Position numbers and translations under genes: made by a program
Shown here: positions 22,735 through 26,206 of the stretch, one piece after another
Layout: every line of letters starts with the position of its first letter
Numbering within the stretch: position 1 is the first letter of the stretch
From: JBEHWX01 sp048498995
Lineage (GTDB): Bacteria; Bacteroidota; Ignavibacteria; OLB7
Assembly (NCBI GenBank): GCA_048498995.1
Contig: JBEHWX010000084.1
Coordinates: forward strand, 1-26,206
DNA: 26,206 nucleotides
Direction of reading: 5' to 3'
Notes under the pieces: model-generated
Told to the model about the DNA's origin: nothing
The model's database searches: none
What the model saw: only the letters and a program-made list of their open reading frames with translations

Positions 22735-24315
22735 ATGCTACACGACCTGAAGACCCTGGCCGCGATCGACGTCGGAACCAACAGCTTTCACCTGATCATC
22801 GCCAAGATCCTCGAAGGGCAGAAGTTCTCGGTGATCGCCAAGGAGAAGGCGGTGGTCCGCCTCGGCGAGAGCCCGTCGCAGATCAAGAAGCTCTCGCCGG
22901 AGGCGATCCGTCGCGGCGTGGAGGCGATGAAGATCTTCGCGATGATGGCCGCGCAGGCCGGCTCGCCGATCCGCGCGGTGGCAACCAGCGCCGTGCGCGA
23001 GGCGACCAACCGGGACGAGTTCATTCAGATGGTGGCCGAGCAGGCGGGGATCGAGATCGAGGTGGTTTCCGGATTCGAGGAGGCGCGCCTGATCTATCTC
23101 GGCATCCTCCAGGCACTGCCGGTGTTCAACGATCGGGTGGCGCTGTTCGATATCGGCGGCGGCAGCACCGAGTTCCTGATCGGCGAGCGGGGAAAGATCC
23201 TCTACGCCAACAGCTTCAAGATCGGCGCGATCCGGATGACCCAGCGCTTCTTCCCGAACGAGCGGGTGAGCGAGTCGCAGATCGAGCAATGCCGGCTGTT
23301 CATCCGCGGCGAGATCTATCACGCCGCCCACGCCATCCGCGCCTCCGGCGCCAAGACCCTCGTGGCCTCCAGCGGCACCGCGCAGACCATCGCCGCCATG
23401 GCGCTGGCCGCGCGGGGGGAGACCGTTCCGGAGTCGCTCAACGGCGTCAGGATCTCCCGCGCCGAGGCGCGCCAGATCGTCGAGCGGGTGATCAAGGCCA
23501 AGTCGCACCGGGACCGCGCCGCGCTGCCGGGGGTCGATCCGCGCCGCGCGGACATTCTCGCCGCCGGCGCCGTGGAGCTGGAGACGATCCTCTGCGACTG
23601 CGACTTCCAGGAGTTCGTCATCTCCAGCTACGCGCTCCGCGAGGGGATCGTGCTCGACACGATCCACAAGCTGCACGGCTCCGACGGCATGGCCCATCTC
23701 TCCGATCTCCGCTACGAAACCGTGATGAAGATCGGCCGGATGTACAACTTCAACGAGGCGCACGCGCGCCACGTGGCCGACCTGGCGCTCCAGATCTACG
23801 ACGATCTCTCGCCGCTCCATCGGCTCGACGAGGATTCCCGGGAGCTTCTGGAGGCGGCCGCGCTGCTGCACGACATCGGCTACTACATCTCCCATTCCTC
23901 GCATCACAAACACACCTTCTACCTGATTCAGAACTCCGAGGCGCTCGGCTTCACCAACGACGAGATCGCGGTGATCGCCAACGTGGCCCGCTATCATCGG
24001 AAGTCGCATCCGAAGAAGAGCCACCCTCAGTTCGCCGTGCTCCCCCCGCAGGATCAGGCCCGCGTCCGCTATCTCTCGGCGATCCTCCGCGTGGCCGACG
24101 GCTTCGACCGGACCCACAAGCGGGTGATCGAATCGATCGAGACGCTCTACGACGCCTCGACCATCTCCTTCCGTCTGAACTGCCGTCCGGAGACCTCCCC
24201 GGCCTTCGAGGTCTGGAGCGTCAACCGGAAGAAGGGGCTGATGGAGGAGTGCTTCGGCCGCGAGGTGGCGATCCCGGAGATCGCCGACGTGGATCTGGTG
24301 GGCAGCCTTCTGTGA
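22735..24315 (+). CDS. ppx: Ppx/GppA phosphatase with C-terminal HD domain
   Basis: Exopolyphosphatase/guanosine pentaphosphate phosphohydrolase family, degrading polyphosphate or pppGpp in the cytosol. It has 526 residues from the ATG at 22735. The N-terminal ASKHA fold shows AIDVGTNSFHLIIA (10-23), ATSAVREATNRDEF, SGFEEARLIYLGI and the nucleotide loop LFDIGGGSTEFLIG. The C-terminal half has an HD domain with LLHDIGYYISHSSHHKH (H379, D380), as in long Ppx/GppA proteins. No Shine-Dalgarno sequence precedes the ATG; a TTG at 22696 is an in-frame alternative. Polyphosphatase and pppGpp hydrolase activities cannot be separated by eye. Confidence 0.93.
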   Translation: MLHDLKTLAAIDVGTNSFHLIIAKILEGQKFSVIAKEKAVVRLGESPSQIKKLSPEAIRRGVEAMKIFAMMAAQAGSPIRAVATSAVREATNRDEFIQMVAEQAGIEIEVVSGFEEARLIYLGILQALPVFNDRVALFDIGGGSTEFLIGERGKILYANSFKIGAIRMTQRFFPNERVSESQIEQCRLFIRGEIYHAAHAIRASGAKTLVASSGTAQTIAAMALAARGETVPESLNGVRISRAEARQIVERVIKAKSHRDRAALPGVDPRRADILAAGAVELETILCDCDFQEFVISSYALREGIVLDTIHKLHGSDGMAHLSDLRYETVMKIGRMYNFNEAHARHVADLALQIYDDLSPLHRLDEDSRELLEAAALLHDIGYYISHSSHHKHTFYLIQNSEALGFTNDEIAVIANVARYHRKSHPKKSHPQFAVLPPQDQARVRYLSAILRVADGFDRTHKRVIESIETLYDASTISFRLNCRPETSPAFEVWSVNRKKGLMEECFGREVAIPEIADVDLVGSLL

Positions 24316-24405
24316 GGGGCGCCGCCGCGGTGATTTCCCGTCGCCGGATGAAAAAAATCGACGCGGCGCACATTTTCCCCGCCCGGTCGGTAAGGGGAAT
24401 ATCCG

Positions 24406-24437
24406 TTACGTTGTCTCCTTAGTAGATAGTAACTTTG
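24406..24437 (+). promoter_or_regulatory. Putative Bacteroidota-type promoter of the T9SS cargo gene
   Basis: TAACTTTG (24430-24437) exactly matches TAnnTTTG. TTA rather than TTG lies 21 bases upstream. It leaves a leader of about 145 nt containing a hairpin CGGGG-CGAA-CCCCG (24478-24491). Confidence 0.55.
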
Positions 24438-24591
24438 CGGTTCCCTCGCGTGTATCTCCTCCTTGGGTCGTACGCCGCGGGGCGAACCCCGGAGCATCGC
24501 GGTTCCTCGTTCGGAGGGATCGGGAAGCTCCGCCTCTCTCGAACAACAAATCAACGTTCCTCCATACACACACTTCATTAAAGGACAGACA

Positions 24592-25908
24592 ATGAAGAAA
24601 CTTCTAGTGTCTGCGACGATGTTTGCCGCCCTGACGATCGGGGCGTTCGCGCAGGATATGCCGCGGATCACTCCGCAGCCGCTCTCGCCGATCCCGGGCG
24701 TGCCGGTGGTGCAGGAGCCGAAGGGCCAGAGCAATCTCTCGGTGGTCCCGACCGACTTCTTCTGGGATTCGTACACGGTGCAGCGCTTCGAGGAGACCGG
24801 CTCGCCGGTCCGTCAGGACCTGCTGGTTCCGGTGAAGTTCACCGGCGACACGACGGAGTTCCGCGGCTACGGTGAGATCTTCAACCCGGCCGTGTTCTAC
24901 ACCTACTTCAACAGCTATCTCTACAACGAGTCGTCGGGCCTTCTCCAGTCCAAGTACCCGGAGATCACCAACGATCAGGAATACATCGACCAGCTCAAGG
25001 GCGTCAAGAAGTATACGATCAGCGCCATCGAGTTCCCGGTCTTCAAGAACTCCAACGTTGCCCAGAGCACCATGGGCGGCAAGATCGAGGTCTTCAAGAC
25101 CACGGCCTCGCTGACCAGCACCGGCACCAGCGGCTACAAGGCCCGCGGCTTCCAGGCGCAGAAGAGCCAGATGACCAAGCTGGCCACGATCAACCTCGAT
25201 CCGGCCGCGATGGATACCACGCTCCGCGAGGACAACGGCAACTTCTTCGTCAACCCGACGGTGGTCACCTTCGACACGCCGCTCCAGTTGAAGTCCACCG
25301 AGTCGGTCGTCGCCCTCTTCTCGGCCGCCGATGACGTTCCGGCGCTCTCGCAGCCGGTGCAGGAGACCGACGAGTTCTTCCGCGCGATCGCCTATAACGA
25401 GTATCGCGAGGGAAGCCTCGCCGACGAGACCCAGGACAACCCGATCGACAGCTTCCGCACCTTCGGCGTGGTCTACTTCCACTTCTTCTTCCCGAGCGTG
25501 AATCAGTCGGCTGACTGGGTCCTCTCGGCCTGGAGCAACCTCGTCTTCGGTGATCGCAACGCCATCATCGACGTCGGCACCCGCTTCTTCGGCACGGTCG
25601 AGACGCAGTCGGGCGTGGTCTACGAGTACAACCGCGCCGCCCGCGGCGAGGGCCTCGGAGCCGCGACCCCGAACCCGACCAACACCGACGCCCGCGTTCC
25701 GTTCTCGATCACGAAGCCGTCGCACGTCAAGATCGACCTGTTCGGCGCCAACGGCGAGCTGGTCAAGACGCTCGTTGACGAGCACTACCAGACCACCGGC
25801 AACTACGCCGTCGACGTCCCGGCCACCGGCCTGAACAGCGGCGTCTACATGGTCCGCATGGTCGCCGGCGACAAGGTCTACTCGACGCAGCTCTCGGTCG
25901 CCCACTAA
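24592..25908 (+). CDS. Secreted protein with T9SS type A C-terminal sorting domain
   Basis: A 438-residue exported protein. The signal peptide (KKLLVSATMFAALTIGAFAQ, cut near residue 21) sends it to the periplasm. The last 70 or so residues (about 369-438, HVKIDLFGANGELVKTLVD, GNYAVDVPATGLNSGVYMVRM, and the final KVYSTQLSV) form the beta-sandwich sorting domain recognised by the type IX secretion system. The middle is beta-rich, with Tyr, Phe, Thr and Asn in alternating patterns and no catalytic motif I recognise. AAGGAC lies 7 bp before the ATG. It has its own promoter and a strong terminator, suggesting a highly expressed surface or extracellular protein. Confidence 0.88.
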   Translation: MKKLLVSATMFAALTIGAFAQDMPRITPQPLSPIPGVPVVQEPKGQSNLSVVPTDFFWDSYTVQRFEETGSPVRQDLLVPVKFTGDTTEFRGYGEIFNPAVFYTYFNSYLYNESSGLLQSKYPEITNDQEYIDQLKGVKKYTISAIEFPVFKNSNVAQSTMGGKIEVFKTTASLTSTGTSGYKARGFQAQKSQMTKLATINLDPAAMDTTLREDNGNFFVNPTVVTFDTPLQLKSTESVVALFSAADDVPALSQPVQETDEFFRAIAYNEYREGSLADETQDNPIDSFRTFGVVYFHFFFPSVNQSADWVLSAWSNLVFGDRNAIIDVGTRFFGTVETQSGVVYEYNRAARGEGLGAATPNPTNTDARVPFSITKPSHVKIDLFGANGELVKTLVDEHYQTTGNYAVDVPATGLNSGVYMVRMVAGDKVYSTQLSVAH

Positions 25909-25928
25909 GTCTCACCGCCGAGCGCCGC

Positions 25929-26008
25929 GATGCGCTCGGTCGGCGATGCGCTCGGTCGGCGATGCGCTCGGTCGGCGATGCGCTCGGTCGGCGATGCGCT
26001 CGGTCGGC
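25929..26008. repeat. 16-bp tandem repeat, 5 perfect copies
   Basis: Five identical consecutive copies of GATGCGCTCGGTCGGC between the stop of the T9SS cargo gene and its terminator. A 16-bp period would break any reading frame, so the array is noncoding, within the 3' untranslated region. Confidence 0.95.
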
Positions 26009-26040
26009 GATCAGGGAATCGATCCCGGATCTTCCGCGAC

Positions 26041-26071
26041 GGGGCCTCCAACTTCTGGAGGCCCCGTTTTT
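26041..26071 (+). terminator. Rho-independent terminator of the T9SS cargo gene
   Basis: GGGGCCTCCA pairs perfectly with TGGAGGCCCC around ACTTC, followed by GTTTTT. It lies 130 bp after the stop, beyond the 16-bp array. Confidence 0.94.
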
Positions 26072-26110
26072 GTTATTATCACCCCTCGTTCTCCCGCCGC
26101 CGGAGCGCCG

Positions 26111-26206
26111 ATGTCCCGACGTCGACGCGTGCATGCCGGCTTGCCGACATATCGGCGTCGCGCCGCCATCGGCATCGCCGTCTCCGGCATGGCGCCATGC
26201 CGATGG
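26111..26206 (+). CDS. Possible start of a gene cut by the window edge
   Basis: ATG 26111 has GGAG seven bases upstream and is open to the right edge (32 codons). The translation begins with basic residues (MSRRRRVHAG) and continues to a mildly hydrophobic AAIGIAVSGMA, which could be a signal segment. The same bases contain palindromes, so this may instead be noncoding repeat sequence. Low confidence. Confidence 0.22.
   Translation, partial: MSRRRRVHAGLPTYRRRAAIGIAVSGMAPCRW
26166..26206. repeat. Nested palindromes at the right edge
   Basis: CGGCATGGCGCCATGCCG (26185-26202) is a perfect palindrome, and CCATCGGCAT (26166-26175) is the exact reverse complement of ATGCCGATGG (26197-26206). This looks like the beginning of a palindromic element truncated by the window. 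Confidence 0.7.

Noticed and set aside
25929..26008. CRISPR array at the right-hand tandem repeat
   Set aside because: The units are directly adjacent with no spacers and only 16 bp long. The same holds for the 12-bp array at the left edge, and no cas gene is present.

Overview
GC-rich bacterial chromosome segment, densely coded on both strands. Three things point to the Bacteroidota/Chlorobiota (FCB) group. First, a secreted protein ends in a type IX secretion (T9SS) sorting domain (24592-25908). Second, several transcription units carry a TTG-N20-TAnnTTTG promoter of the Bacteroidota type. Third, the housekeeping neighbourhoods fit (folB-folK-deoxynucleoside kinase, DUF5683, a DUF4834-like protein). 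The high GC would suit a Kapaibacteriota- or Rhodothermota-like lineage, but that assignment is only an inference.

Layout. 1-277: a 12-bp tandem array running off the left edge, then spacer. 278-3387: a DinB-like protein, two poorly known minus-strand genes and long gaps. 3388-4803: hemN. 4831-7711 (minus): rluD-type pseudouridine synthase, rdgB, nuoB and nuoA; only the first two complex I genes are here. 7874-8859 (minus): ridA coupled to a DUF5683 protein. 9062-12829 (minus): an 894-residue DUF4157-metallopeptidase/lytic-transglycosylase protein followed 12 bp later by a beta-propeller lipoprotein. 13141-13590: tRNA-Ala, tRNA-Gln, tRNA-Glu and a terminator. 14111-15754: a zinc alcohol/formaldehyde dehydrogenase and a small membrane protein. 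15755-15896: a cluster of stem-loops between convergent genes. 15897-17476 (minus): two lipoproteins, one of them DUF1684. 17875-19311: a 12-repeat TPR protein and terminator. 19540-22565: glycosyltransferase, folB, folK, deoxynucleoside kinase and a small membrane protein. 22735-24315: Ppx/GppA phosphatase with an HD domain. 24592-25908: T9SS cargo protein, then a 16-bp tandem array, a terminator and a palindromic right edge.

The most unusual item is the DUF4157 protein. It has no signal peptide, carries an HELAH zinc-peptidase motif, and ends in an SLT-type muramidase fold with the expected Glu, MQ and YNGG motifs. DUF4157 proteins are known as cargo of extracellular contractile injection systems. 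I propose a peptidoglycan-degrading injected effector with a self-processing module, and the adjacent lipoprotein as its candidate periplasmic partner or immunity protein. No injection-system structural genes lie in this window, so delivery is inferred. Other items of interest are the shared promoter architecture, several large perfect palindromes (one over a lipobox), short-period tandem arrays inside and outside genes, and a 12-bp inverted repeat abutting the ppx start.
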